Below are positions 11,872-20,628 of a DNA stretch of 64,000 bases, in pieces. The notes beneath the pieces are model-generated. The model made no database searches and was not told the DNA's origin. It worked only from the letters and a program-made list of their open reading frames with translations. Made by a program: the position numbers and the translations under genes. The stretch's first letter is position 1. The number at the start of each line of letters is the position of its first letter. This DNA comes from Halopseudomonas sp002296055 (lineage in GTDB: Bacteria > Pseudomonadota > Gammaproteobacteria > Pseudomonadales > Pseudomonadaceae), in the NCBI RefSeq assembly GCF_050876985.1, contig NZ_JBPAPP010000001.1; one strand, written 5' to 3'.

Positions 11872-12171
11872 ATGCTGTGGTTGAAGCGCGTGTTGCTGAT
11901 CCTGGTTCTGCTGCTGGTTGCCCTAGCGACCATGGATTTCATGCTGGAAAATCAGCAAGCCACCTCCCTGCAATTTCTCGAAATGCAGTCCCCTGCATTG
12001 CCTCTTTCCATCTATGTTGTACTCGCCTTTATTCTCGGTAGTGCGCTGGGCGTCTTCGTCGGCTGGCTGATCACCACTCGCCTGCGGCTGAAGCTGATGG
12101 TGCAAAGTAATGAGCTAAACCGCTACCGCAAGGAAATCGATAAGCTGCGCACCCAGGCTGTCAAAGGCTGA
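11872..12171 (+). CDS. lapA: Lipopolysaccharide assembly protein A (LapA/YciS, DUF1049)
   Basis: This 99-aa inner-membrane protein has two predicted transmembrane helices (about residues 5-22 and 42-62) and a short charged cytoplasmic coiled tail. LapA is known to act with LapB in control of LpxC turnover, and so of LPS amount. The start at 11872 (MLWLKRVLL) is chosen over ATG 11851 because a GGAG box at 11859-11862 sits nine bases before it. lapB begins five bases after its stop, and lapA-lapB-pyrF is also the E. coli order. Confidence 0.9.
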   Translation: MLWLKRVLLILVLLLVALATMDFMLENQQATSLQFLEMQSPALPLSIYVVLAFILGSALGVFVGWLITTRLRLKLMVQSNELNRYRKEIDKLRTQAVKG

Positions 12172-12176
12172 TCACC

Positions 12177-13340
12177 ATGCAGGAACTGATGTTCCTCGGG
12201 TTGTTTGTCTTGGCCCTGGCGATTGGCTGGTTTCTTGGCCGCAGAGAGGCAATCAAGGTCGGTTTTATGCTTCAGCCGCACGGTAGTGCGGTCGACAAGC
12301 AATATTTTATCGGCCTTAACTATCTGCTCAATGAGCAGCCTGACGAAGCCATCGAAACCTTCATTCGTGCTCTCGAAGTTAATCCCGAGACCGTTGAAAC
12401 CCATATCGCCATCGGAAAGTTGTTTTGTCAGCGCGGCGATGTGGAGCGGGCTATCAAGGTGCATCAGAACCTGCTTGCGCGTCCAAATCTGACGCCCGAG
12501 CAGGGAGACCGCGTGCAGCTGGAGCTGGCACGTGACTACCTGGCGGTAGGGATGCACCAGCGCGCCGAACGCTTGCTGGAGGAGTTGGCGGGCTCCGGCT
12601 CTAGTTTACGCGCCGAAGCGCTGGTTGATTTGGTCGCCGCCTACGAGCATCAGCATGAATGGCGTGAGGCAATTGCGGTGGGTGAGCGCTTGTTGCGAGA
12701 GCGTGCCGACTTCTCTGTCACCCTGGCGCAGTACCACTGCGAGCTTGCCGCTCGCGCGGTGCAGCGACGTGAGGTGGCCGAGGCGCAGCTGCATTTGCGT
12801 ACAGCGCTGAAGGTCGAGCCATTGTGTGTTCGTGCCCTTATCATGTCGGCAGAGCTGCAAGTGCAGGGCGGTGACTACAAGGCCGCTGCCCGCCTGCTGC
12901 AGCGACTGGCAGAGCAAGCACCCGACTTTGTGCCGGAAGTGCTGGCATTGGCAGAGCGCTGTGCGGATAATGGCGCGCTTGATCTGACAGCCTATCTGGA
13001 TCAAGCGTTGGAGCGTGCCACCAAGCCAGTGGTGTCTGTGGTGCTGGCACGCACGCGGCAAATCCAGAGAGAGCAGGGCGCCGCCAGCGCCGAACGCTTT
13101 TTGCTGCAACGTTTGCAGATGCAACCGTCCTTGTCTGGCGTTCACGAGCTGCTGCGTCTACGTGGCCCAGCTTCCTCCGAGACCGACCCGCTGCCTGAGT
13201 TGCTGGAGGCGCTGGTTCGTGCGCGCCCACGCTACCGCTGCGATAGTTGCGGCTTTACGGGTAACAAGTTGTATTGGCAGTGCCCCAGTTGTCAGAGTTG
13301 GAGTACGGTCAAACCGCTAAAGGGGCATGAGTTGTCCTGA
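12177..13340 (+). CDS. lapB: Lipopolysaccharide assembly protein B (LapB/YciM)
   Basis: LapB is a membrane-anchored TPR protein that delivers LpxC to FtsH and coordinates LPS synthesis with export. The 387-aa protein has one N-terminal transmembrane helix (MFLGLFVLALAIGWFLG), TPR repeats from about residue 45 to 350 and a C-terminal rubredoxin-like zinc/iron knuckle (CDSCGFTGNKLYWQCPSC), whose four cysteines are intact. It follows lapA by five bases and is probably cotranscribed with it. Confidence 0.95.
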   Translation: MQELMFLGLFVLALAIGWFLGRREAIKVGFMLQPHGSAVDKQYFIGLNYLLNEQPDEAIETFIRALEVNPETVETHIAIGKLFCQRGDVERAIKVHQNLLARPNLTPEQGDRVQLELARDYLAVGMHQRAERLLEELAGSGSSLRAEALVDLVAAYEHQHEWREAIAVGERLLRERADFSVTLAQYHCELAARAVQRREVAEAQLHLRTALKVEPLCVRALIMSAELQVQGGDYKAAARLLQRLAEQAPDFVPEVLALAERCADNGALDLTAYLDQALERATKPVVSVVLARTRQIQREQGAASAERFLLQRLQMQPSLSGVHELLRLRGPASSETDPLPELLEALVRARPRYRCDSCGFTGNKLYWQCPSCQSWSTVKPLKGHELS

Positions 13341-13377
13341 GACTACCCACCCCAATCTTGAACAGGATTTTAGTTAT

Positions 13378-14076
13378 ATGTCGAACATCAGCCCGATCAT
13401 TGTTGCCCTGGACTTCCCTGAGGTGGGCGCGGCGCTGCAGTTGGCCGATGAGCTTGACCCCAAGAAATGCCGGGTCAAAGTGGGTAAGGAGTTGTTTACC
13501 AGTGCCGGACCCGCAGTGGTTGAGGCATTGCAAGATAAGGGTTTTGAGGTTTTCCTGGATCTCAAGTTTCACGATATTCCGAATACAACCGCAAGCGCGG
13601 TGCGCGCCGCTGCGGAGCTGGGTGTATGGATGGTCAACGTCCATGCTGGTGGTGGTCGCCGCATGATGGAGGCCTGCCGCGAGATACTTGAGCGTCGCCC
13701 TGGCGGTCGTCCGCTGCTGACCGCGGTCACTATTCTGACCAGTCTGGAGCAGGAGGACCTGCAAGAAGTGGGTATCGATATCGAGCCCATGGTGCAGGTT
13801 CAGCGTCTGGCGCGTCTGACGCAGGATTGCGGCCTGGATGGCGTAGTGTGCTCGGCGCGTGAGGCCAAGGCGTTGCGGGGGGCTCTGGGCGAAGATTTTC
13901 TGTTGGTTACACCAGGTATTCGCCCGGCCGACAGCGCGGCAGATGACCAGAAGCGCATCGTGACCCCCGCCCAGGCGCTGGAGAACGGTAGTAGCTATTT
14001 GGTAATTGGTCGCCCGGTTACCCGTGCCCACCAGCCGGCGCAGGCGCTGGACGAGATTATCGCGAGTATCGGTTAA
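13378..14076 (+). CDS. pyrF: Orotidine-5'-phosphate decarboxylase
   Basis: PyrF catalyses the last step of UMP synthesis. The 232-aa protein is a TIM barrel that starts SNISPIIVALDFP and contains the catalytic DLKFHDIPNT motif (Asp-Lys-x-x-Asp). The start at ATG 13378 is chosen because AGGA at 13364-13367 precedes it and the family begins here; an in-frame ATG at 13327 would overlap lapB. It ends in a clear terminator shared with bfr. Confidence 0.95.
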   Translation: MSNISPIIVALDFPEVGAALQLADELDPKKCRVKVGKELFTSAGPAVVEALQDKGFEVFLDLKFHDIPNTTASAVRAAAELGVWMVNVHAGGGRRMMEACREILERRPGGRPLLTAVTILTSLEQEDLQEVGIDIEPMVQVQRLARLTQDCGLDGVVCSAREAKALRGALGEDFLLVTPGIRPADSAADDQKRIVTPAQALENGSSYLVIGRPVTRAHQPAQALDEIIASIG

Positions 14077-14100
14077 TCCGTGCTTTCTGAGGTAGACCGC

Positions 14101-14131
14101 AAAAAAAACGCCGCGAAATGCGGCGTTTTTT
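14101..14131. terminator. Bidirectional terminator between pyrF and bfr
   Basis: A CGCCGC-GAAAT-GCGGCG hairpin (14109-14125) is flanked by eight A residues on the left and six T residues on the right. It can therefore stop transcription from pyrF and from the convergent bfr gene. Confidence 0.92.
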
Positions 14132-14150
14132 GTGGCTGCTTGAGAGCAGG

Positions 14151-14618
14151 TTACTCGATCTGAGACTGCTGGTAGTTTTCCGCACCCACAGCATCAAACA
14201 GGCTGAGCTGGGTCTCCAGCCAATCGACATGCTCTTCTTCTGCTTCGAGGATGTCTTCGCATACTTCCCGGCTGCCGTAGTCGCCCACGCTTTCACAGAA
14301 GGCGATAGCTTCTTTCAGGTCGGGCAGCGCCTGCATTTGCAGCTTGAGGTCGCACTCGAGGATTTCGCGGGTGTTTTCGCCGATCTTCAGGCGCCCAAGA
14401 TCCTGCAGATTCGGCAGCCCTTCTAGGAAGAGAATGCGTTTGATTAGTCGATCAGCGTGCTTCATGGCAGCGATGGACTCTTTGTATTCACGCTTGCCGA
14501 GCTTTTCCAAGCCCCAATCTTCCAGCATGCGCGCGTGCAGGAAGTACTGATTGATGGCAATCAGCTCCAGGCCGAGAACGTTGTTCAGGTGTTGGATGAC
14601 TTGCTTGTCGCCTTTCAT
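14151..14618 (-). CDS. bfr: Bacterioferritin subunit with altered ferroxidase ligands
   Basis: Bacterioferritin forms a 24-subunit haem-containing cage that stores iron. The 155-aa protein is collinear with E. coli Bfr and keeps the haem-ligand Met52 (AAMKHADR). In E. coli the di-iron ferroxidase ligands are Glu18, Glu51, His54, Glu94, Glu127 and His130. Here Glu18, His54, Glu127 and His130 are present, but position 51 is Ala (codon GCC) and position 94 is Gln (codon CAA). This subunit probably cannot form a normal ferroxidase centre and may assemble with a catalytic partner encoded elsewhere; that is inference. bfd lies upstream on the same strand. A Fur-box-like sequence lies between them. 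Confidence 0.93.
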   Translation of the reverse strand: MKGDKQVIQHLNNVLGLELIAINQYFLHARMLEDWGLEKLGKREYKESIAAMKHADRLIKRILFLEGLPNLQDLGRLKIGENTREILECDLKLQMQALPDLKEAIAFCESVGDYGSREVCEDILEAEEEHVDWLETQLSLFDAVGAENYQQSQIE

Positions 14619-14705
14619 AGCGATGCCCCCTCAGGACTATTCAGTCGCCAAGTGTGGTCTCGCAACAGGCTCTTGTCAAATCTAAGTGCTTGAAAAGAAA
14701 GGAGT

Positions 14706-14720
14706 TAAAAATGATTCTCA
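14706..14720. promoter_or_regulatory. Putative Fur box upstream of bfr
   Basis: The sequence TAAAAATGATTCTCA matches 11 of the 14 defined positions of the 7-1-7 Fur consensus TGATAATNATTATCA. It lies about 90 bases upstream of the bfr start, between bfr and bfd. Confidence 0.55.
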
Positions 14721-14740
14721 AGTATCAATGAGAGGGGTAA

Positions 14741-14953
14741 TCAGGCCGCTACGTATTGTGCGCTGAGCATGCCGGTAGCCGCCGGACTGGCGCTGAGGGT
14801 TTCGTTCAGCAGAGACTTGCAGTCACGGGCACATTTGCCGCATTGGGTGCCAACTTCCAGGTCGTTGCGCAGGTCGCGCATTGAGCAGGCGCCGCCAGCG
14901 ATGGCGTCCTTGATCTGGTTATCGGTTACACCTTTGCAGAGACAAACGTACAT
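14741..14953 (-). CDS. bfd: Bacterioferritin-associated ferredoxin
   Basis: Bfd is a small [2Fe-2S] protein that docks on bacterioferritin and reduces its stored iron for release. The 70-aa protein has the cluster ligands CLC (Cys4, Cys6) and CGKC (Cys38, Cys41). An additional CARDC cysteine follows. It is encoded upstream of bfr on the same strand, consistent with a functional pair. A near-perfect Fur box about 50 bases upstream suggests iron-starvation induction, as known for P. aeruginosa bfd. Confidence 0.95.
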   Translation of the reverse strand: MYVCLCKGVTDNQIKDAIAGGACSMRDLRNDLEVGTQCGKCARDCKSLLNETLSASPAATGMLSAQYVAA

Positions 14954-15005
14954 GCAGAGACTCCTGAACAGCGGATAGCTGACGATGGCTGCATGCTAAT
15001 TCGAA

Positions 15006-15020
15006 TGAGAATGATTGTCA
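15006..15020. promoter_or_regulatory. Fur box upstream of bfd
   Basis: TGAGAATGATTGTCA matches the 7-1-7 Fur consensus TGATAATNATTATCA at all but two defined positions. It lies 53-67 bases upstream of the bfd start codon, where a promoter is expected. Confidence 0.8.
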
Positions 15021-15135
15021 AAGAAAATAGCGTCAATTTATCAAGCTGATTGACGCCGTCTGTCGGCTTGGGCGAGTGTGCTTCATAAACGTTGCAGGAG
15101 CCAGCGGTTTCGGGGGCCGCTGGCCTGGTCCGAGG

Positions 15136-15597
15136 TCAGTAAATAACGTCGTAAATAATGGACTCGATGATGCCGGTGGTGATCTCGGCGAGAACGACAT
15201 CGCCGTCGATCTGACGCCATTCATAGCCGTCGTAGTGAGGCAGGCGGTTGACCAGTCGTGGATCAAGCTGCTTGGCAATGCCGGGCGGCAGTGGCTTGCC
15301 GCGAGCGAGGTTCTTGCGGATGCCTGGTGGCAGGCTGTCGCCACGCTGCACCAACTCGCGGTTGTCACGAAAGATGCTGCGTATCACGTCCTCCTGTATG
15401 CGCTCGGAAGGGCGACTGTCGTGATCAGAACCCTGGTTACGGTCGTTGTGTCGGTTGGCGCCCTGGCCGCGGTCGTTGCCCTGTTGTGCATGATGGCTAT
15501 TGCCGTTGCCGCGATCATCCTGTTTGGCGTGAGCGGGGGTGGCGAAAGCAATTGCCAGCAGGCTGGCGACGAAGAGAGCTCTTGAAGGTGTGCGCAT
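15136..15597 (-). CDS. Secreted CigR/RcnB-like protein
   Basis: This 153-aa exported protein has an N-terminal signal peptide ending in THAHA-like TPAHA. A low-complexity Asn/Gly/His/Asp/Arg-rich segment follows at about residues 25-65. The C-terminal region has two copies of a LPPGI(R/A)K motif and DGYEWRQIDGDVVL, which resemble the CigR/RcnB-type periplasmic family. RcnB is linked to nickel/cobalt homeostasis and CigR to virulence control in Salmonella, but the function in this lineage is unknown. It appears to be a single-gene unit. Confidence 0.75.
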   Translation of the reverse strand: MRTPSRALFVASLLAIAFATPAHAKQDDRGNGNSHHAQQGNDRGQGANRHNDRNQGSDHDSRPSERIQEDVIRSIFRDNRELVQRGDSLPPGIRKNLARGKPLPPGIAKQLDPRLVNRLPHYDGYEWRQIDGDVVLAEITTGIIESIIYDVIY

Positions 15598-15659
15598 GGT
15601 CTAGCCTCTGCAGGTGTATCTGTTCAGCTTTGAGTGTAGCGCCGCTCCGCAGGTTCCCC

Positions 15660-16835
15660 TCACTGGTTTGTGCGCCGGGTACGCCAAGTCCAGAGCAGCG
15701 CCCACGCTAGCGCACCTGCGCCGAGCCAGAGCGTTTCAGGTAATGTGCCGCCGTGATTGAGCCATTCGCGCGCGAGCCATGGCCCCAGCAATTGAGTCAC
15801 GCTGTAAAGGGCGATAAGGGCCGCCGACAGGCGAGGCCCCTGGTGTGGCTGCAGGCTGCGCCCCAAGCGCTGGGTAAGCAGTACCGCGCCCAGAAAGCTG
15901 CTGCCCATCAGCAAAGAGCACAGCAAGATGCCAGTGCTACCGGGTAAGGTCAGTGCGGCAATCACACTCAGTAGCTGGATGGCGTAGTTGAGCAGCAAGG
16001 CTCGCTGGTCACCCATCCGTAGACCCAGGTGGTTCCATATCCAAGCCGCCGGCAGTGTCGCGGCAGCCACAATCAGCCAGCTCTGTTGCACCATCGGGTG
16101 AGCGCTGCCCAGCTGGATGCTGGCGATCATCGGCAGAAAGGTCATCGGGAGTATGTAGCCGAGGCCGGCGCCGGCGTAAGCCAGAAACAGGGGCCAGGTT
16201 CGAGCGTCCAGTAGCGCGCTGGGCGCAGGTGCGCTGGCACTGTCGTCTTGGCCGGTTGTATCGATGTTCAAGCGCAGCATCAGCCAGCCACCCCACAGTG
16301 CCAAAGGCAGGCTGAGCAGGGCGACGGGCCACCAGCGCGCAGCCGAAGTCAGCGATGTACCCGGAGGGTGGGCCAGTACCCCAGACAGCAGCAAACCCGT
16401 GCCGACCCCAAGGTAAATCAGGCCGCTCAGGCCTATCCGCTGCCGAGCGGCGAGCCACTCCATCAGCAGCGCAGGCACCATCACAAAGATCAGCCCGTTG
16501 CTGATGCCGTTGCCCAACCTCAGCAGGGTAATCAGTGTCAGCTGCTCGCTCACGGCAAGCCCCAGCAGGGTCAGGCAGTGCAGTGCCAGCGCAAACGGGA
16601 TGCTGGCACGAATTTGCCCCGGTCGATGCCAGCGGATCGCGGCGAGTGCGCCCAGCAGGTAGCCGAGGTAGTTCCAGGTTGCGATGGCCGCGCCTTCGCC
16701 GGTGCTGAACTGCCCATCGTCGACCAGCAGCGGCATCAGCGGTGTAAAAATAAAGCGTCCCAAGCCGTGCACGACCAGCAGCAGGGCTGCGGCGGCAAAG
16801 ACGGCGTGCAAGGTTGAAGGCTGACGACTGGGCAT
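15660..16835 (-). CDS. YbfB/YjiJ-family MFS transporter
   Basis: This is a 391-aa major-facilitator protein with about 12 hydrophobic helices. The first helix carries the GLGRFIFTPLMPLL segment typical of the YbfB/YjiJ (MFS_4) family. The substrate is unknown. I chose ATG 16835 because GGGAG lies just upstream on the minus strand; a longer frame reaches 16883 but lacks such a site. The gene lies 62 bases downstream of the convergent-side start of the CigR-like gene and diverges from the next MFS gene. Confidence 0.82.
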   Translation of the reverse strand: MPSRQPSTLHAVFAAAALLLVVHGLGRFIFTPLMPLLVDDGQFSTGEGAAIATWNYLGYLLGALAAIRWHRPGQIRASIPFALALHCLTLLGLAVSEQLTLITLLRLGNGISNGLIFVMVPALLMEWLAARQRIGLSGLIYLGVGTGLLLSGVLAHPPGTSLTSAARWWPVALLSLPLALWGGWLMLRLNIDTTGQDDSASAPAPSALLDARTWPLFLAYAGAGLGYILPMTFLPMIASIQLGSAHPMVQQSWLIVAAATLPAAWIWNHLGLRMGDQRALLLNYAIQLLSVIAALTLPGSTGILLCSLLMGSSFLGAVLLTQRLGRSLQPHQGPRLSAALIALYSVTQLLGPWLAREWLNHGGTLPETLWLGAGALAWALLWTWRTRRTNQ

Positions 16836-17184
16836 GGCTCGGCTCCCACTTAAACCTGGATCGAGCCGCGCTGAACTCGCCATCAGCGCGGCGAATGAGT
16901 GCTATAGCCAGAGCTAATGGAGGGGCGCGCAGGCGACCGGTCTGGCTGCAGGCCGCGCCAGCGCTCAATCTCGCGGCGTGCGGCCGGCCGCGAGTATAAC
17001 GGTGCTGGAAACATATTGCATGAATTGGCACTGGCTGCCGGCGGGTGCACTGGTATGAGACGGTTCAGCTGAGGTATAGAGTATACAAGCGTGCACCTGC
17101 GGGCGGCCTGATCTGTCCTGGGCGCCGGGCAAACAATAAATATAAAAAACGGGTTTCGGACCCGTCGACTCTCGGGAGAGTGGC
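16836..17184. promoter_or_regulatory. Divergent promoter region with palindrome and leader hairpins
   Basis: This 349-base gap lies between two divergent transporter genes. It contains GTATA-GAG-TATAC at 17074-17086, a perfect inverted repeat reminiscent of GntR-type operators. A six-base-pair hairpin ACGGGT/ACCCGT (17149-17165) lies closer to the plus-strand gene. ACTCT-CGGG-AGAGT (17168-17181) includes the Shine-Dalgarno of that gene. No regulator gene is adjacent, so the operator suggestion is weak. Confidence 0.4.
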
Positions 17185-18636
17185 ATGTCGCAGTCCAGTA
17201 AGGACGCCAACGGCGTTCTCAAGCGTTCAACAATTCTTCTTCACGGTTCTATAGGCATGCCGCTGGCGATTATCGGTTATCCGCTGGTGGTCTACCTACC
17301 GCCTTTCTATGCCCAGGAAGTGGGGTTGAATATGGCGCTGATGGCGCTGGTGCTGGTCATCGCTCGACTTTCTGATGTCATCACCGACCCGCTGATTGGT
17401 ACTTTGAGTGATCGCTGGCGCACCCGCTTCGGCCGCCGCAAGCCCTGGTTGGTAATGGGTGTGCCATTGATGCTGGCCGGTACGGTGATGATATTCATGC
17501 CGCCCGATGGCATTGGAATAGGGCACTTACTGTTCTGGACCATGCTGATGTATCTGGGTTGGACCATGGTGACACTGCCCTACGGCGCCTGGGGGGCGGA
17601 GCTGTCCAACGTGTATCATCAGCGCAGCCGGGTGGTGGCATCACGTGAGGGCTTTGTACTCATCGGGTTGTTTCTGGCAGCCTTGGCACCAGCATTGGTG
17701 CAGGCACTGGGGGCGCGTTTTCAGGCTGGCCATACTGACGGCTGGTTGATGCAAACGGCAGTGATGCTGTTTGGCCGCGATGGTGAGCTGGGCATTGGTT
17801 ACGGGCCGATTCTCGCGGTGATGGCCTGGATGATGCTGATTCTGCTGCCGCTGACCGTCTTCTGGGTGGTCGGTGCCGTCAAGGAGGCACCGCCGCAGTC
17901 GGTTGAACGCACTGACTGGAAGAAGGGCCTGCGCGTAATGAAGAACAATGGCCCGTTCAAACGCATGATCCTGATGCTGCTGGTGGTGGTGACCGGCGAG
18001 TCTTTCCGCAACGCCTTGTCGGTGTTCTTCATGCAGCACGTGATTCAGATTCAGGCGCAGATTGGCCTGATGTATCTGCTGTATTTTGGCATCGGCATTC
18101 TGGGCATTCCCTTCTGGTTGCACGTGGGCAAGCGCATAGGCAAGCACCGCGCATTCTGCGCCGCGCTCGCCATATCCAGCACCAGCATTCTGGGTATGTT
18201 CTTTCTGGGCGCGGGCCAGCTATTGCCCTTCGCCGTGCTGTTTGCCATCAAGGGCTTCTGCTTTGCGGCTTTCCAGTTTCTGCCGCTGTCCATGCTTGCG
18301 GATATCGTCGACCTGGACACCGCGCGCAGCCGTGAGCACCGTACCGGTTTGTTCTTCGCCATGAGCGGGATGGCGCAGAAGGCTGCGATGGCGCTGGGGC
18401 TTGGGTTGTCATTGGGGCTGCTGGCATTGGTCGGCTTTGACGCCAAGGCGGTGGAGCACACCGCATCGCAGTTGCTGTCGCTGCGGGTGCTGTACATCCT
18501 TGGGCCGGTTGCGCTGTATATGACGGCCTTTGTGATTGCCTGGCGCTATCCTCTGACCGCCGAGCGTCAGGAGCGCATTCATCGCTGGGTGCTGCGCCGT
18601 GAGGCGCGCCTGAGCGTGATGGGGGCGACGCGCTAG
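17185..18636 (+). CDS. GPH-family sugar:cation symporter-like MFS protein
   Basis: This 483-aa protein has 12 predicted helices and belongs to the glycoside-pentoside-hexuronide:cation symporter branch (MFS_2). Supporting motifs are DVITDPLIGTLSDRWRTRFGRRKPW after helix 2 and the helix-4 region LPYGAWGAELS. Family members import sugars or related solutes with Na+ or H+; the substrate here cannot be read from sequence. The ATG at 17185 follows a GGGAGAG site that may be masked by a small hairpin. No catabolic genes are adjacent. Confidence 0.85.
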   Translation: MSQSSKDANGVLKRSTILLHGSIGMPLAIIGYPLVVYLPPFYAQEVGLNMALMALVLVIARLSDVITDPLIGTLSDRWRTRFGRRKPWLVMGVPLMLAGTVMIFMPPDGIGIGHLLFWTMLMYLGWTMVTLPYGAWGAELSNVYHQRSRVVASREGFVLIGLFLAALAPALVQALGARFQAGHTDGWLMQTAVMLFGRDGELGIGYGPILAVMAWMMLILLPLTVFWVVGAVKEAPPQSVERTDWKKGLRVMKNNGPFKRMILMLLVVVTGESFRNALSVFFMQHVIQIQAQIGLMYLLYFGIGILGIPFWLHVGKRIGKHRAFCAALAISSTSILGMFFLGAGQLLPFAVLFAIKGFCFAAFQFLPLSMLADIVDLDTARSREHRTGLFFAMSGMAQKAAMALGLGLSLGLLALVGFDAKAVEHTASQLLSLRVLYILGPVALYMTAFVIAWRYPLTAERQERIHRWVLRREARLSVMGATR

Positions 18637-18747
18637 CCGACAGGCTTATTCAGGCTGACCATATTGTCGGCAGGTTCCGCGCCAGGGCCTGCCGATTTTG
18701 GGTATGCTGCCCGCTGCACCAACTTGACCGGAAGGATACGCAGCGCC

Positions 18748-20625
18748 ATGTCGGAACACTCGCAGTTTGGTTTGCTGGGCAGCAAACGCTTTCTCCCTTT
18801 CTTCACCAGCCAGTTGCTGGGTGCCTTTAACGACAACCTGTTCAAGCAGGCTTTGATTCTGGCGATTCTGTTCAAGCTCAGTTTCAACGCCGACCGTGAT
18901 CTGTTGATCAATCTCAGCGCCTTGCTGTTTATCCTGCCGTTCTTTCTGTTCTCAGCGCTGGGTGGGCAATTTGGTGAGAAGTTCGACAAGGACGTGCTGA
19001 TACGGCGTATCAAATTGGGCGAGGTGGCCATCATGCTGTTAGGTGCGCTGGGGCTGTGGCTGGGTAGCTTGCCGCTGCTGTTGGTCGTGCTGTTCGCCAT
19101 GGGCACCCAGTCGGCGCTGTTCGGGCCGGTGAAATACTCGATCCTGCCGCAGGCGCTGGAGCCCGACGAGTTGGTTGGCGGCAATGCACTGGTCGAAATG
19201 GGCACGTTCTTGGCCATTTTGGGCGGTACCTTGTGCGCCGGCGTGCTGATGGCCAGCGGCGGCTGGGCTAGTCTGGTGGGTGGCTCGGTCGTGCTGGTGG
19301 CGATTGGCGGCTATCTGGCGGCGCGGCGCATTCCGTCTGCGCGTGCCGGCTTGCCGGATCTGGCGATTGACTGGAACATTTTTCGTCAATCCTGGGCCAT
19401 TTTGCGTCTCGGGCTGAAGGAGCAAGTGCCTTCTGTGTCGCGCTCTATCCTCGGCAACTCCTGGTTCTGGTTTCTAGGTGCAACTTACCTGACGCAGATT
19501 CCCGGCTTCGCCAAAGACTACCTCCACGGTGACGAGAGCGTTGTCACCCTGATTCTGACCATGTTCTCGGTCGGCATTGCGCTGGGCTCGGTGCTTTGCG
19601 AGCGGCTGTCCGGTCACAAGGTAGAGATTGGTCTGGTGCCCTTTGGCTCCCTGGGGTTGAGCGTGTTCGGGCTGCTGATCTGGAGTTTGTCGGGGAGTAT
19701 TGCGGTCGGTGCCGAGCCTTATGATTGGCTGACCTTGCTGGCGCAGCCTGGCGCCTGGGGCGTAATGGGCGCGATCTTGGGGCTTGGGGTGTTTGGCGGT
19801 TTTTACATTGTGCCGCTGTACGCGCTGATTCAGTCGCGCAGCCGGGAGGAGGAGCGCGCACGCGTTATCGCCGCCAACAATATTCTTAATGCGCTGCTGA
19901 TGGTGTGTTCGGCAATTCTGGCGATTGTCATGCTAAGCGTGCTGGAACTATCGATTCCGACTCTGTTTTTGACCATCTCGCTGCTCAACCTGTTGGTCAA
20001 TGGCTACATCTTCAAGGTAGTGCCCGAGTTCAGTATGCGCTTTCTTATCTGGCTGCTGGGGCACTCAATGTACCGTGTTGAGCACCGTAACCTGGAGGCT
20101 ATTCCTGAAGAGGGCCCCTGCGTGCTGGTGTGCAACCACGTGTCCTTTGTTGACGCGTTGTTGATCGGCGGCGCTGTGCGGCGCCCGGTGCGGTTTGTCA
20201 TGTACTACAAGATCTATCAGTTGCCGGTGCTCAACTTTATCTTCCGCACGGCGGGCACCGTGCCGATTGCCGGGCGCATTGAGGACGAGGCCACCTATGA
20301 ACGTGCCTTTGAACGCATATCGGCCTATCTGCGGGCTGGCGAGGTGGTGTGTATCTTCCCTGAGGGCAAGCTGACTGCTGACGGGGAGATGGACGTATTC
20401 CGCGCGGGCATCACGCGGATACTGGAAAATGACCAGGTGCCGGTTATCCCGATGGCGCTGCAGGGGTTGTGGGGCAGTTTCTTCAGCCGCGACCCAAACA
20501 AGGGCTTCTTCCGCCGCCTGTGGTCGCGTGTGTGCCTGGTAGCCGGTGAGCCGGTATCGCCTGACGCGGCGCTACCTGAGTACTTGCATGAGCAGGTACT
20601 GGCTTTACGCGGGGAACGGCGCTGA
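18748..20625 (+). CDS. MFS lysophospholipid transporter fused to PlsC-type acyltransferase
   Basis: The 625-aa protein has an LplT-like MFS domain (residues about 1-420) starting GSKRFLPFFTSQLLGAFNDN. A C-terminal 1-acyl-glycerophosphate acyltransferase domain contains the catalytic NHVSFVD (H-x4-D) motif and FPEGKLTADG. In E. coli LplT flips lysophosphatidylethanolamine inwards and Aas re-acylates it. Here the flippase and the acyltransferase are on one chain, but the acyl-ACP synthetase domain of Aas is absent. A role in lysophospholipid repair is inferred from this. ATG 18748 is preceded by GGAAGGA; a longer frame to 18664 lacks a site. Confidence 0.88.
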   Translation: MSEHSQFGLLGSKRFLPFFTSQLLGAFNDNLFKQALILAILFKLSFNADRDLLINLSALLFILPFFLFSALGGQFGEKFDKDVLIRRIKLGEVAIMLLGALGLWLGSLPLLLVVLFAMGTQSALFGPVKYSILPQALEPDELVGGNALVEMGTFLAILGGTLCAGVLMASGGWASLVGGSVVLVAIGGYLAARRIPSARAGLPDLAIDWNIFRQSWAILRLGLKEQVPSVSRSILGNSWFWFLGATYLTQIPGFAKDYLHGDESVVTLILTMFSVGIALGSVLCERLSGHKVEIGLVPFGSLGLSVFGLLIWSLSGSIAVGAEPYDWLTLLAQPGAWGVMGAILGLGVFGGFYIVPLYALIQSRSREEERARVIAANNILNALLMVCSAILAIVMLSVLELSIPTLFLTISLLNLLVNGYIFKVVPEFSMRFLIWLLGHSMYRVEHRNLEAIPEEGPCVLVCNHVSFVDALLIGGAVRRPVRFVMYYKIYQLPVLNFIFRTAGTVPIAGRIEDEATYERAFERISAYLRAGEVVCIFPEGKLTADGEMDVFRAGITRILENDQVPVIPMALQGLWGSFFSRDPNKGFFRRLWSRVCLVAGEPVSPDAALPEYLHEQVLALRGERR

Positions 20626-20628
20626 CGC

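Noticed and set aside
16009..17031. 340-codon open frame in another phase of the YbfB-type MFS gene
   Set aside because: Its sequence is Arg/Ala/Pro-rich without membrane helices or motifs, while the overlapping frame encodes a convincing transporter.
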